This document shows positions 16,709 through 25,746 of a stretch of DNA of 64,000 nucleotides, piece after piece. The notes under the pieces were generated by a model. That model made no database searches. It was not told where the DNA came from and saw only the letters and a program-made list of their open reading frames with translations. This DNA is from an uncultured Erythrobacter sp. (lineage in GTDB: Bacteria > Pseudomonadota > Alphaproteobacteria > Sphingomonadales > Sphingomonadaceae). The stretch is taken from NCBI GenBank assembly GCA_947503275.1, contig CANNCZ010000001.1, positions 1,302,001 to 1,366,000 of the forward strand. The letters are read 5' to 3'. Position numbers and translations under genes: made by a program. Numbering within the stretch: position 1 is the stretch's first letter; every line of letters starts with the position of its first letter.

Positions 16709-17185
16709 ATGGCAAGTTCTAAATCGGTTCCACCTTCTGAAGACGATGCCGAACGTTTGCTAAAAGTCGTGGGCACGATGCTCGACCAGATGCTTCTGCA
16801 AGAGCCTAGCGAGGACGGTCGCCCACTACCGTACAACCCAAAGGACTATTCAATCCTCAAAGCTCTCGATGCCTCGGACGGTTTGAGCGGATCTGACATT
16901 GCGCGCCGCTTTGATTTGCCGCGGACTTCGATTCAATCAGCGCTCGATCGGCTTGAGAAATCAGATCTGATTGAGAAGCGCCCCGACCCTGCTGGTGGCA
17001 GAATAAAAACACTGCACCTGACCCCGGCAGGGCAGACTATTAGGGCAAAAATCAAGGCGTATGATCTGCATAATATGCGCACAATGCTCGCCCCATTGTC
17101 AGAGGATGAGCGGACACAAGTGTTGCCATTGCTCGAGCGAGTGGCAGACGCCATCGAGAACGCCACGAAGCCAGCAACCAGATAG
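16709..17185 (+). CDS. MarR-family transcriptional regulator
   Basis: The 158-residue protein has the winged-helix MarR core. Its recognition region is SGSDIARRFDLPRTSIQSALDRLEKSDLIEKR, given here as residues about 65-96, with the wing DPAGGRIKTLHLTPAG after it. Dimerisation helices lie at both ends. It probably represses itself and the divergent lipoprotein gene through the double palindrome directly before its start. The inducing ligand is unknown; MarR proteins often sense phenolics or oxidants. Confidence 0.88.
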   Translation: MASSKSVPPSEDDAERLLKVVGTMLDQMLLQEPSEDGRPLPYNPKDYSILKALDASDGLSGSDIARRFDLPRTSIQSALDRLEKSDLIEKRPDPAGGRIKTLHLTPAGQTIRAKIKAYDLHNMRTMLAPLSEDERTQVLPLLERVADAIENATKPATR

Positions 17186-17660
17186 CGTTTAACTCGAGTC
17201 AGGGGTTTTGGGGCATCGACCTGATTTGGAGGCAGGCGATCTACTTTCACTCAGTCCATGACACTCCGGGTAACATCGACTTTTGTCTGCGCGTGAGGCT
17301 GTTTTAGGACCGCCTGAATGTCTACAAAGGGGTCGAAACCCGACAGCCGCATGTTCCCCGAAACGAGACTGTCCCTGCGGGAAACCCGACCAAAAGATGC
17401 TCAGGCGGATTTGGCTAGCCGCAAGTCCTTGAGAGAGACACTATGCGTTGCGGACTGGCTTCTTGCGTAGCGCACAGTCTGAGCTGTCAGGTCCGATGCC
17501 AACACGCAAATTGCGGCAAGTTTTCCTACACGCGCTGCCACTGCTAGCCTCGCATCGGCTCTTTGAAACCGTAGAACGACCATTTCGCGCTGGTTCATTA
17601 TTGAAACGCCTGCTCTGCGCATGTGTTTTATGAACGAAACCCCATTTGCGCTGGCGAATC
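17186..17660. other. 475-base gap without a convincing gene
   Basis: Only short frames occur here, for example 17401-17622 on the minus strand (73 codons), which has no recognisable motif or ribosome-binding site. I see no RNA gene or repeat. It may hold remnants of lost sequence between marR and the tsf terminator. Confidence 0.5.
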
Positions 17661-17664
17661 ATAC

Positions 17665-17698
17665 AAAAAGGCCGCCGGAAACAGTGTCCGACGGCCTT
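17665..17698 (-). terminator. intrinsic terminator of rpsB-tsf
   Basis: On the minus strand AAGGCCGTCGGA pairs with TCCGGCGGCCTT (one mismatch) around a seven-base loop and is followed by a T-run. It lies 28 bases after the tsf stop. Confidence 0.9.
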
Positions 17699-17725
17699 CG
17701 AATTGTGGCGTAAATGAGGGAGGGC

Positions 17726-18652
17726 TTAGCCCTTCACTGCGGCAGCAACCTCGGCTGCGAAATCTTCTTCTTCTTTCTCGATGCCTTCACCGAGTTGGAA
17801 GCGGACATAGTCCTTCAGAACGATTTCGCTGCCAGCTTCTTTGCCAGCTTGTGCAACAACCTCTGCAATCGGCGTCTTGTTGTCCATTACAAAAATCTGG
17901 CTGAGCAGCGCGTTTTCCTTGGCGAATTTCTTCACCGCACCTTCGACCATCTTTTCCTGCACGTTTTCAGGCTTCCCACTTTCGGCTGCCTTTTCCGCGG
18001 CGATCTTGCGCTCACGGTCGAGCAGTTCAGGATCAAGCCCGTCCGCATCCAGCGCCTGTGGGAAAGCAGCTGCAGCATGCATCGCAAGGTTGCGGCCCAA
18101 TGCCGCCAATGCGTCAGCTGGCGCTTCGCTTTCCAAAGCGATCAGCACGCCGATTTTGCCAAGGCCATCAGCAGCAGCGGTGTGCATGTAAGAAACAACC
18201 GCGCCCTTTTCGACAGAGACAGTCTTCATCCGGCGAACCTGTTGGTTCTCACCAATGGTCGCAATGTTGTCGGTGAGCTTGTCCGTGACAGTGCCGCCAT
18301 CGGGATAGGCTGCGGCTTTGAGCGCTTCCACATCGTCTGCACCCATGGTGAGAGCGACGTCAGTGGTTTTGCGGACGAAATCCTGAAACTTGTCGTTCTT
18401 TGCGACAAAGTCGGTTTCCGAGTTCACTTCGACGGCCACGCCTTTGGTGCCTTCAACAGCAACGCCGACAAGGCCTTCCGCTGCGGTGCGGCTCGACTTT
18501 TTCTGAGCGGTCGCAAGGCCCTTGGCACGCAATGCGTCAACAGCGGCTTCGATATCGCCGTTCGCTTCGGTCAATGCCTTTTTGGCGTCCATCATGCCCG
18601 CGCCGGTTTTTTCGCGCAGGGTCTTCACATCGGCGACGGTAAAATCAGCCAT
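17726..18652 (-). CDS. tsf: translation elongation factor Ts
   Basis: EF-Ts exchanges GDP on EF-Tu. The 308-residue protein begins [20 protein letters not shown], includes the signature [13 protein letters not shown], and has the second signature [12 protein letters not shown] near residue 80. The length is normal. It follows rpsB after 116 bases, as in most bacteria, and ends before a strong terminator. Confidence 0.98.
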   Translation of the reverse strand: MADFTVADVKTLREKTGAGMMDAKKALTEANGDIEAAVDALRAKGLATAQKKSSRTAAEGLVGVAVEGTKGVAVEVNSETDFVAKNDKFQDFVRKTTDVALTMGADDVEALKAAAYPDGGTVTDKLTDNIATIGENQQVRRMKTVSVEKGAVVSYMHTAAADGLGKIGVLIALESEAPADALAALGRNLAMHAAAAFPQALDADGLDPELLDRERKIAAEKAAESGKPENVQEKMVEGAVKKFAKENALLSQIFVMDNKTPIAEVVAQAGKEAGSEIVLKDYVRFQLGEGIEKEEEDFAAEVAAAVKG

Positions 18653-18768
18653 GGAGAATTCCTTCTTAAAAGCTTGAGGGCGCCGGACAGACCCTCTTCA
18701 GGGAAATGTCCGACGCGCTAGTCTGGTTTTGTGACGCGCGGGTTGCGCGCATCGGTTTAGCTTAATGT

Positions 18769-19605
18769 TTAAGCAGCAGGCGTTTCAGCGGCAGGCGTTT
18801 CAGCGGCAGCGTCGGCAGCTGGCGCTTCCGGAGCAGGCGCTGCTTCTGCAGCAGGAGCCGCTGCTGGCTCTTCGGGTGGTTGTTCCATCGCGCCAAAATC
18901 TTCGCCCGATGTTTCAATCGCCCCGCCTTTGCCCGCAATCGCTGCATCGCCAATCGCTTGGCAATAGAGGCGAACCGCACGGGCCGCATCGTCATTGCCG
19001 GGAACTGGGAAAGCGATGTTGCTGGGATCAACATTGGTGTCGAGCACGCCGATCACGGGAATGCCAAGAACAGCCGCTTCCTTAATCGCCAGATCTTCTT
19101 TGTTCGCGTCGATCACAAACATCACGTCAGGAATACCGCCCATATCACGGATCCCGCCGAGCGACAGTTCCAGCTTGTCACGCTCACGCGTAAGCTGAAG
19201 AACCTCTTTCTTGGTGAAACCGCTGCTGTCACCGGACAGTTGTTCTTCAAGGGTCTTGAGACGCTTGATCGAGCCGCTGATGGTTTTCCAGTTGGTTAGC
19301 ATCCCACCGAGCCAACGGTGGTTCACAAAATGCTGACCCGACATGCGAGCAGCTTCTGCGATCGGCTCTTGCGCCTGACGCTTGGTACCGACGAACAGAA
19401 CCTTGCCGCCTGCGCGGACTGTGGACTCAACAAAATCGAGCGCGCGTGCGAACAACGGCACGGTTTGCGACAGGTCGATGATGTGAACACCGTTGCGGTT
19501 GCCGAAGATATACGGCTTCATCCGCGGGTTCCAGCGGTGGGTCTGGTGGCCGAAATGTGCGCCGGCCTCGATCAATTGCTGCATTGTGACGGTGGGTCCC
19601 GCCAT
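18769..19605 (-). CDS. rpsB: 30S ribosomal protein S2
   Basis: S2 is an assembly protein of the small subunit. The protein begins [21 protein letters not shown] and has [12 protein letters not shown] and [17 protein letters not shown], all characteristic. It is about 278 residues, because a 35-residue Ala/Pro/Glu tail built of near-repeats ([12 protein letters not shown] units) follows the normal end. That tail is encoded by a short tandem repeat. The ATG at 19605 is preferred to a frame starting at 19665. Confidence 0.97.
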   Translation of the reverse strand: MAGPTVTMQQLIEAGAHFGHQTHRWNPRMKPYIFGNRNGVHIIDLSQTVPLFARALDFVESTVRAGGKVLFVGTKRQAQEPIAEAARMSGQHFVNHRWLGGMLTNWKTISGSIKRLKTLEEQLSGDSSGFTKKEVLQLTRERDKLELSLGGIRDMGGIPDVMFVIDANKEDLAIKEAAVLGIPVIGVLDTNVDPSNIAFPVPGNDDAARAVRLYCQAIGDAAIAGKGGAIETSGEDFGAMEQPPEEPAAAPAAEAAPAPEAPAADAAAETPAAETPAA

Positions 19606-19807
19606 AGATAATTCCTTCCGGTTGTTCCTCTGGAGAGCTGGAACTGACTTGCGGAGATCCCGCATGCAGCACCGGTATGAGCGCTTTCCATGTGAATTTC
19701 GCCGATTTGCGATTGCGTGATTCGCAGCCGTTCCTCGACAAGGTCCGCGCCACTAACGCCCTTTAGACACAAAATCCAGTGTAAACCGACGCCCGCTCCA
19801 CCAAAAG

Positions 19808-19881
19808 GAACACAAGTGGAACAAATTTGCTTGACTAGGGAGAACACTTATAGAACAAGCAAGGAAGAACAAACGCTGAAC
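19808..19881 (+). promoter_or_regulatory. three GAAC-N7-GAAC boxes (LexA/SOS-type) with promoter
   Basis: Three exact direct repeats occur: GAACACAAGTGGAAC (19808-19822), GAACACTTATAGAAC (19842-19856) and GAACAAACGCTGAAC (19867-19881). This is the reverse complement of GTTC-N7-GTTC, the LexA box known in alphaproteobacteria. A possible promoter is TTGCTT (19827-19832) and TATAGA (19849-19854) with a 16-base spacer, so the second box covers the -10 element. The nearest downstream gene starts at 19902. Confidence 0.75.
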
Positions 19882-19901
19882 GCCGAATCGAAAGGCCCAC
19901 C

Positions 19902-20162
19902 ATGATCCTAGCAATGACACTCACCGGCCTATTTGCTGTTGTGACAATCGCGACCGGGCTTAGCCTGCTCGACAGCTGGCTGCGTGGGCGCAGCGTGTAT
20001 CGGGTGTTGAAGCGCGAGCAATCGCTGCTGAAAGCGGGGTTTATGCCTCAGGTCCACGCGCATGAAGTTCGTTTGAGAAAACCTGCTCGTCGCACTTTGG
20101 CATCGGCGGCTCGTCCCTATGCCCGCCGCACGCCTTTACCGGTGTTTCAGACCGCGGCTTGA
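19902..20162 (+). CDS. small single-pass membrane protein, probably SOS-controlled
   Basis: The 86-residue protein has one N-terminal membrane helix (about residues 3-24) and then a strongly basic tail with several Arg and Lys clusters, so the tail is probably cytoplasmic. AAAGG precedes the ATG. I do not recognise a family. The three LexA-type boxes just upstream suggest induction by DNA damage. Small LexA-controlled membrane proteins in Caulobacter (SidA) block cell division, so a similar role is a reasonable but untested idea. Its last 16 bases overlap the end of the convergent pssA. Confidence 0.65.
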   Translation: MILAMTLTGLFAVVTIATGLSLLDSWLRGRSVYRVLKREQSLLKAGFMPQVHAHEVRLRKPARRTLASAARPYARRTPLPVFQTAA

Positions 20163-20989
20163 TCTGCTTTGCGGCGTTTGACCTTGCCATATTTGTAAAG
20201 CGCATAGGGCATCGCCAAAAGATAACCTAAGCTCATCACGGTGAGCGTCCACCATGGCTCCAACATCAACGCAGCAAAGCCCAATGCCGATGCAGCCAAC
20301 AAAGGCAGCCGTACATCGCGGCGCGGACGGATCGCCCCCCAGCTTAACGTGGCCATGTTCGAGATCATCAAGATGGCGATCGCGCTGACCCAAAAAGCAA
20401 GGATCATAGGGTCCCGGAAAATCGGCAGGCCCGTCTCCAACCACAAATAGCACGGCATGAAGGCAATCCCGGCAGCAACTGGAGCAGGGATACCTGTCAA
20501 GAAGCCAGCGGCGCTGTGCGGCTGATCCTCCATATCGATCCGAGCGTTGAAACGCGCGAGCCGCAACGCGCAGCAAATCGCAAAGCCCAAAGCTGCAAAC
20601 CAGCCAAAGCGCGGCAAATCCTGCAATGACCACATGAACAAGATGAGCGCTGGCGCCATGCCGAAAGATAGCGAGTCGGCAAGGCTATCAAGCTCTGCCC
20701 CAAATCGCGATTGCGCATTCAACAACCGCGCAATTCGTCCATCAATACCATCAAGAACACCAGCCAAACACACTGCAAGGATCGCATAGGCCCACAGGCC
20801 ATCAATCGCGAAACGCACACCAGTTAGCCCGGAACACAAAGCCGCTGCGGTGATCGCATTCGGCAACATTGCCCTTAGCGTCAGACCACTGCCATCTACT
20901 ACATCGACGTCTTCGTCTTCCGCCGCCCTTGGTCCGACTCTTGCCGGGACAGACTCACGAGGCGAACGATCTTTGGAACGCTTGTTCAC
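20147..20989 (-). CDS. pssA: CDP-diacylglycerol-serine O-phosphatidyltransferase
   Basis: PssA makes phosphatidylserine from CDP-diacylglycerol and serine. The CDP-alcohol phosphotransferase motif is present as DGIDGRIARLL, then FGAELDSLAD, with several membrane segments around it. The start is uncertain: the GTG at 20989 (VNKRSKDRSP) gives 280 residues and resembles homologues, while an ATG at 21052 would overlap psd. It lies directly downstream of psd, so the two steps to phosphatidylethanolamine are encoded together. Confidence 0.92.
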   Translation of the reverse strand: MNKRSKDRSPRESVPARVGPRAAEDEDVDVVDGSGLTLRAMLPNAITAAALCSGLTGVRFAIDGLWAYAILAVCLAGVLDGIDGRIARLLNAQSRFGAELDSLADSLSFGMAPALILFMWSLQDLPRFGWFAALGFAICCALRLARFNARIDMEDQPHSAAGFLTGIPAPVAAGIAFMPCYLWLETGLPIFRDPMILAFWVSAIAILMISNMATLSWGAIRPRRDVRLPLLAASALGFAALMLEPWWTLTVMSLGYLLAMPYALYKYGKVKRRKADQAAV

Positions 20990-21032
20990 AACCAATACCA
21001 GATGCGCTGCGTAACAAAGGCAGGTTCGCAGG

Positions 21033-21785
21033 TTATTGCGCGATCCCTTCAATCAATGCCGTTGTGCCAACCTCGGCAAGCACCGTTTCGCCGGCGATGA
21101 TCTTCTGGCCCATCAACACTTTGGGATCGGTGCCTGCAGGCAGGTATACATCAACGCGGCTGCCAAACCGGATCAAGCCAACCCGCTGCCCCTTCGCTAC
21201 CAAATCGCCCGGTTTCACAAACGGTACAATCCGCCGCGCAACCAATCCTGCAATCTGAGTGAACCCGATTGCCAAACCATCGCTGCGCTCAATCAGAATA
21301 TGCTGACGCTCATTCTCTTCGCTTGCCTTATCCAAGTCCGCGTTCACAAACTTGCCCGGCACATAGACGAGCCGGCGAATGGTCCCTGCAACGGGCGCGC
21401 GATTGATATGGACATCAAACACACTCATGAAAATCGAGATGCGCGTCACTGGCCCAGCGGGGAGCCCCGGATTGCCTGAGCCATCATCAACCTGCATTTC
21501 CTGAGGTGGTTCGACGCTTTGGATCAAGGTTACTAATCCATCTGCGGGCGCGACAATCGCGTTATCAGATTGCGGCACCACTCGCTCGGGATCGCGGAAG
21601 AACGCAAACACACCGATAGACAAAAACAGCAAAGGCCAGCCGACAATGGCCCAATCCAGCAGCAAAAGCGGGATTAAGCTGATCGCGACTGCGATAACGC
21701 CATATTTGCGGCCTTCGGGATGGATCGGGGGCCAACCCCAAGTCGCTTCGCCGCGACCCTGATTGTCGAGAATTTCACCTGCCAT
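21033..21785 (-). CDS. psd: phosphatidylserine decarboxylase (short, PSD-A type)
   Basis: Psd converts phosphatidylserine to phosphatidylethanolamine. The 250-residue protein is a proenzyme that cuts itself at the Gly-Ser pair in [13 protein letters not shown] to form the pyruvoyl group; this site is intact near the C-terminus. Two membrane segments are followed by [10 protein letters not shown] and [12 protein letters not shown], typical of the short form. The ATG at 21785 ([10 protein letters not shown]) is preferred to one at 21821. Confidence 0.94.
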   Translation of the reverse strand: MAGEILDNQGRGEATWGWPPIHPEGRKYGVIAVAISLIPLLLLDWAIVGWPLLFLSIGVFAFFRDPERVVPQSDNAIVAPADGLVTLIQSVEPPQEMQVDDGSGNPGLPAGPVTRISIFMSVFDVHINRAPVAGTIRRLVYVPGKFVNADLDKASEENERQHILIERSDGLAIGFTQIAGLVARRIVPFVKPGDLVAKGQRVGLIRFGSRVDVYLPAGTDPKVLMGQKIIAGETVLAEVGTTALIEGIAQ

Positions 21786-21963
21786 GCTTGCGCATCTAGG
21801 GTCTGGTGATGCCGCAAGCAAGCAAGCGAATGGGATTTAAACGCTATCTGTTGCACGCGCAGCATCCTGTGCCCCGGTTCGCATTCACACTTTAGTGATA
21901 CGTTTACCCTAATTGAGGGCGCGAAAAGATCGCAGCTACGCAAGCACGGAAACCGCCCAAACA

Positions 21964-23076
21964 ATGAATTCGGCATCAGCAATCCAAGGGTCAACCGCCA
22001 CGAGCGTGCAAGCGAACAACCTGTTCGCGCGCTGGGTAGGAGAGACACCGATTTTCGTGATCGGCTGCGCTTTGATGGCGGTTTGTCTCGCATTGCTCGC
22101 GGCAAACGGGGTCAATCCCGGCATAGGCGGGATCATCGCCAACACACAGATTTTCCTTATGTTTGTGATCGTTCTCGCCTGTTGGGATGCAGGGCGCGAG
22201 TTGTTTCGCAGCCGCCCGGACAGCCCCGTCGCTCATCTCAAAGCTCGTTACACCGACCCCGCCTTCACGCGCGGCGTCGCCGCCGGATTGCCGCTATTGG
22301 GAGTGGCCATCATCCTGCTTCCGTATTTTTCAAAAATGAAATCGGCGATCCCACTCTTCAACGACTACACTTGGGATCAGGCCTTTATCGAGTGGGATCG
22401 GGCAATATTCTTTGGCTATGATGCATGGCAGGTGCTTCAACCCGTGCTCGGCTATCCGATTGTCACAGCATTCCTCGCGCTGCTATATCAATTGTGGTTC
22501 TTGCTCCTTTATCCTGGCGTCATGTTCTTTGCGTTTGCGCGGATCGACAGCCAGGTGCGGCGGCAATTCTTTCTGTCATACGTCCTCAGCTGGACGCTGG
22601 TTGGCGGAGCGATGGCAACGTGGCTTGCCTCCGTCGGCCCATGTTTTGTCGGCCCGATGATGGGCAATCCGACTTTCGATGACCAAATGGCCTATCTTTA
22701 CGCCGCCAATGAACAGGTGCCGATCATGGTGCTGCCAGTGCAGGAAATGCTGCTCGAATGGTATGGCAAGGCAGAGAATGGACTAGGCAGCGGCATTACC
22801 GCCATGCCCAGCATGCATTGCGCCATCGCGTTCCTGTATTGGATCGCCATGCGCCGTGTGCACAAAGGCTGGGGTGCGTTTTTTGGCGTGTTCTTCTTCA
22901 TCACGTGGATCAGCAGCGTCCACCTCGCCTACCATTATGCAGTGGACGGCCTCGTCTCACTGTTGGCTGTGGCATTGATTTGGACGGCATCGCAGCACAT
23001 CATCGCTGCGTGGGACAAGTGGCTCGCGGGCCGTGATCAGGCGACCTTGCGCACAAACACCGTTCCGGCGGAATAA
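21964..23076 (+). CDS. PAP2-superfamily membrane phosphatase/transferase (Aur1-like)
   Basis: The 370-residue protein has about six membrane helices and the PAP2 motifs MPSMHCAIAF and SVHLAYHYAVDGLV, which supply the catalytic histidines and aspartate. The layout resembles the Aur1/Ipt1 group, whose eukaryotic members make inositol phosphoceramide. In a sphingolipid-making order this may matter, but the substrate is unknown. The start MNSASAIQGS is preferred to an upstream frame from 21913. Its end overlaps the convergent KAS III gene by 40 bases. Confidence 0.8.
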   Translation: MNSASAIQGSTATSVQANNLFARWVGETPIFVIGCALMAVCLALLAANGVNPGIGGIIANTQIFLMFVIVLACWDAGRELFRSRPDSPVAHLKARYTDPAFTRGVAAGLPLLGVAIILLPYFSKMKSAIPLFNDYTWDQAFIEWDRAIFFGYDAWQVLQPVLGYPIVTAFLALLYQLWFLLLYPGVMFFAFARIDSQVRRQFFLSYVLSWTLVGGAMATWLASVGPCFVGPMMGNPTFDDQMAYLYAANEQVPIMVLPVQEMLLEWYGKAENGLGSGITAMPSMHCAIAFLYWIAMRRVHKGWGAFFGVFFFITWISSVHLAYHYAVDGLVSLLAVALIWTASQHIIAAWDKWLAGRDQATLRTNTVPAE

Positions 23077-24179
23077 CCCGCGCCAAAGCTACAAATCATG
23101 CCTGTGTCACCACTGGCGAGATCATCACTGTTTAAGTGAAACGCGATGATCGAGCCTGCGCTTGATGTGTTGCCATACGTGTCGAGCACGGTCGGACTTT
23201 CGTCATCGTTCGCCTCATGGCCAAGCACTCTTTGAGCGATCAGGCGGTTCATCCCGGCATTCGCTTGATGCAGCCACAGACGGCGCAGGGTCGCAGGGTC
23301 CATTTGTAGCTTTTCCGCTTCGTCCACGATCATTTGAGCGACCATAGGCACGACCTCTTTGAACACTTTGCGTCCCTCCTGCACAAAGAGCTTATCGGCG
23401 TCCTGCGCGCTTTCAGGATTGGCACGGTTGAGAAAGCCAAAATTGTTGCGGATATTGTTTGAGAACACGGTTTTGAGTTTCGTGCTGAGCACTTCCCAAT
23501 GTTTTGCAGGCGCGATGGCCGCATCCTCGACAAGCACTGCCGTGGCGACATCACCAAAGATGAAGTGGCTGTCCCGATCGCACCAATTGAGGTGCCCTGA
23601 AGTGATCTCTGGGCTGACGACCAGCACACTTTTCGCATTGCCCGCACGGACATAGTCGGCGGCGGTTTGGATGCCGAAGGTCGCCGATGAGCACGCAACA
23701 TTCATGTCAAAGCCAAAGCCATCAATGCCCAGCGCCTGCTGAATCTCGATCGCCATCGCAGGATAAGCGCGTTGCATATTCGATGCCGCGCACAGCACCG
23801 CATCGACATCGGCAACATCGCGCCCCGCGCGCTCCAAAGCTTGCTTGGCAGCGATCACACCAATCTCCGCCATAACCGAGATTTCATCATTAGGGCGATC
23901 ATCAAGACGCGGCGCCATTGTGGCTGGATCAAGGATCGGCGCTTTGCTCATCACATGACGCGCTTTGATGCCGCTCGCCTTTTCGATAAATTCAACCGAG
24001 CTGTGCGATAACGCGTCAACCTCGCCCGCCGCGATGGCGGCTTCGTTATCGGCGTTAAAGCGGTCAACATACTGGTTGAAGCTTGCAACCAGCTCTTCGT
24101 TCGAAATCGATTCAGCCGGGGTGAACAGGCCGGTTGCGGAGATAACCGGGCGGCCAGTTAGGGGAGGAGTGTTGTTCAT
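23037..24179 (-). CDS. 3-oxoacyl-ACP synthase III family protein (FabH-like)
   Basis: KAS III enzymes start fatty-acid or related acyl chains by condensing an acyl-CoA with malonyl-ACP. The 380-residue protein has the catalytic triad: Cys163 in NVACSSATFG, a histidine in LWLHQANAGMN and an asparagine in TYGNTSSAGS. It is longer than housekeeping FabH because of inserts near residues 40-65, so it may work on an unusual substrate. It ends tail to tail with the PAP2 gene. It is the last host gene before the prophage. Confidence 0.85.
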   Translation of the reverse strand: MNNTPPLTGRPVISATGLFTPAESISNEELVASFNQYVDRFNADNEAAIAAGEVDALSHSSVEFIEKASGIKARHVMSKAPILDPATMAPRLDDRPNDEISVMAEIGVIAAKQALERAGRDVADVDAVLCAASNMQRAYPAMAIEIQQALGIDGFGFDMNVACSSATFGIQTAADYVRAGNAKSVLVVSPEITSGHLNWCDRDSHFIFGDVATAVLVEDAAIAPAKHWEVLSTKLKTVFSNNIRNNFGFLNRANPESAQDADKLFVQEGRKVFKEVVPMVAQMIVDEAEKLQMDPATLRRLWLHQANAGMNRLIAQRVLGHEANDDESPTVLDTYGNTSSAGSIIAFHLNSDDLASGDTGMICSFGAGYSAGTVFVRKVA

Positions 24180-24259
24180 GGCGCGCAGGGATAGAACTCA
24201 CCACGGACCGCCGCAAGCCTATCTGTGCGCGCGATGCACGGGAATGTGGCGGGGTAAAG

Positions 24260-24284
24260 GAGCGGTGGTGGACAGGATAGGATT
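24260..24284. repeat. attL core
   Basis: These 25 bases are identical to the stretch at 62629-62653. The copy holds the displaced last bases of the original tRNA-Tyr gene, including the encoded CCA end, with host sequence to its left. Confidence 0.93.
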
Positions 24285-24315
24285 GTCAGAAACCCTATCT
24301 TTCAAGCACTTGTGC

Positions 24316-24375
24316 TGGCGAACAACCCTGTATGGGGTCACGCAGTCCTGCGGCGTCCCGCGGCAAATGGCGAAC
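24316..24375. promoter_or_regulatory. left-arm integrase sites (TGGCGAAC x2)
   Basis: The octamer TGGCGAAC occurs at 24316-24323 and 24368-24375. The same octamer occurs three times beside attR in the same orientation. The second copy here lies in a 13-base identity (AAATGGCGAACCT) with 62585-62597. These look like arm-type binding sites of the integrase. Confidence 0.6.
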
Positions 24376-24408
24376 CTAATTCACCCCATCAAAGGAGCGT
24401 ATTGAGCT

Positions 24409-24708
24409 ATGAGTGAGCAATCTATCCGCCAGCAGTTTGAAGCCCTCGAAGCGATGCGTGCAGGAGGCGTAAAAACATGCCCTGCATCTCGCCACGCCTT
24501 TATCGTTGCTGAAATGATGATCGAGAAAGACGGGGCGCTTTACCAGTCGATCAAAAAATCAAGCCACGACCCTGAACACATGAGTGGAAGCTTGCTTAGC
24601 GTTATCCAATCGCTTTGGGAGGGCAGAGCATATCTTGAATGGGATCGCGAAGCAAAACGCTGGGTTCCCATCGAGCAAGGCAAACACCTAGAAGGAGATG
24701 AGGGGTGA
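24409..24708 (+). CDS. hypothetical phage protein (attL-side cassette, first gene)
   Basis: The 99-residue soluble protein (MSEQSIRQQF start) has an AAAGGAG ribosome-binding site. I recognise no domain. It is the first gene inside attL and reads rightward, against the late operon. It ends in a four-base GTGA overlap with the next gene. The position is one where temperate phages often carry genes expressed in the lysogen. Confidence 0.7.
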   Translation: MSEQSIRQQFEALEAMRAGGVKTCPASRHAFIVAEMMIEKDGALYQSIKKSSHDPEHMSGSLLSVIQSLWEGRAYLEWDREAKRWVPIEQGKHLEGDEG

Positions 24709-25091
24709 GCATTCTAAACCGATGGGCTAAGCGTATTGGCGAAAATGCCGCTGATGAAGCACTCAAAGATGCGCAGCCAGAGATCGACAAGGCCATGAAA
24801 GACGCCCTAGAGCCTCTTATCAAAAGCGCCGTTGAAAAGGTATTCAAGACGGCACTTGACGATCTTTACGAGAACTCTCCTCGCTTTCGTTTCGTCAAGT
24901 GGATGCAGGCTGAGTTAGAGCGGGTTGGCAAAGATATGACCCATCAACAATCTTTCAAAATGGCCCGCGACACCCTTTTCGAGTTTTTGAAAGATGAGAA
25001 GATTGAGTTTGGCGATAGTAACTTCGCATGGGATCGCAGCGCGGCTATCGAGTTGATACAGGCATACGAAATCGACCACTGGTGCTCATAA
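24705..25091 (+). CDS. hypothetical helical protein
   Basis: The 128-residue protein starts with GTG (MSILNRWAKR) inside the stop of the previous gene. It is largely helical and charged, with a repeat-like amphipathic N-terminal half (EALKDAQPEIDKAMKDALEP). No membrane helix or known motif is visible. Tight coupling to the preceding gene suggests that the two products act together. Confidence 0.7.
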   Translation: MSILNRWAKRIGENAADEALKDAQPEIDKAMKDALEPLIKSAVEKVFKTALDDLYENSPRFRFVKWMQAELERVGKDMTHQQSFKMARDTLFEFLKDEKIEFGDSNFAWDRSAAIELIQAYEIDHWCS

Positions 25092-25104
25092 AACGGAAAC
25101 CCCA

Positions 25105-25206
25105 ATGACCCCTGACCTATCATGGCTAACAACGAAGCCCCCGACCAACATAATTCACGCGCCTGAATGGGGTGATGGCGCTATGAAAGGAACTAGACGT
25201 GGGTGA
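25105..25206 (+). CDS. possible 33-residue peptide
   Basis: A short frame (MTPDLSWLTT) begins 14 bases after the previous stop and overlaps the next gene by eight bases. The ribosome-binding site is weak and no motif is seen, so it may not be translated. Confidence 0.25.
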   Translation: MTPDLSWLTTKPPTNIIHAPEWGDGAMKGTRRG

Positions 25207-25375
25207 ATTCGAAAATGCGCCTTGGGCTTCCGAAGAACACAGAACGCAGTTTATCAATGACCTAACTGCATTTGGTAGAGCTTGGAAAAAGCTAAACGCA
25301 AATGGGGAGCTAGAGTGTGTGAAGCTTACCGATGTAGAGTTTTACCCACCCACCGCTCAATCACAGGAGAACTAG
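25199..25375 (+). CDS. hypothetical 58-residue protein
   Basis: This GTG-started frame (VGEFENAPWA) is preceded by AAAGGAACTAGAC. The next gene has the nearly identical AGGAGAACTAGAC in front of its own GTG, which supports both starts. The protein is acidic and has no recognised domain. Confidence 0.55.
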   Translation: MGEFENAPWASEEHRTQFINDLTAFGRAWKKLNANGELECVKLTDVEFYPPTAQSQEN

Positions 25376-25377
25376 AC

Positions 25378-25746
25378 GTGAGTGATGTGTTCGCAAAACT
25401 ATCCGAAATGCAAGACGAAGAGGCTGAGCTTGTAGACGCGGCCCGCTCGCATCGCGACGCAGGAATTGAGAATGTAGGGCTGGCTCACAAGCTAGGTTAC
25501 GTGCGCCGTGACATACGAGCTTTGCTCAAGGAAATGTCTCCCGAGGAACGTGAAGCTTGTCAAAAAATCAAACGCCAAACAGGCGAGATAAACCGGATGG
25601 CGCTTAAGGTCGCACAAGGCAAGCGCGCTCAAAAGACTGTCGAGCTACTCGTGCAAGACATGAAGGAGTATTTGCCGCCTGACGGGATTACAAAAGACGA
25701 ATTTATAAATCGGGTGGTTGGTCGCCTAGACCCACCTACCGCATAG
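25378..25746 (+). CDS. hypothetical coiled-coil protein
   Basis: The 122-residue protein starts at a GTG (VSDVFAKLSE) behind AGGAG. It is helical and charged, with a probable coiled coil over much of its length (EEAELVDAARSHRDAG, then LLKEMSPEEREAC). No family is recognised. Its stop overlaps the end of the leftward lysis operon by 11 bases, so the two transcription units meet here. Confidence 0.65.
   Translation: MSDVFAKLSEMQDEEAELVDAARSHRDAGIENVGLAHKLGYVRRDIRALLKEMSPEEREACQKIKRQTGEINRMALKVAQGKRAQKTVELLVQDMKEYLPPDGITKDEFINRVVGRLDPPTA

Noticed and set aside
17714..18721. 335-codon plus-strand frame opposite tsf
   Set aside because: The tsf protein on the minus strand is unmistakable, and the antisense frame crosses its start and terminator side without any motif.
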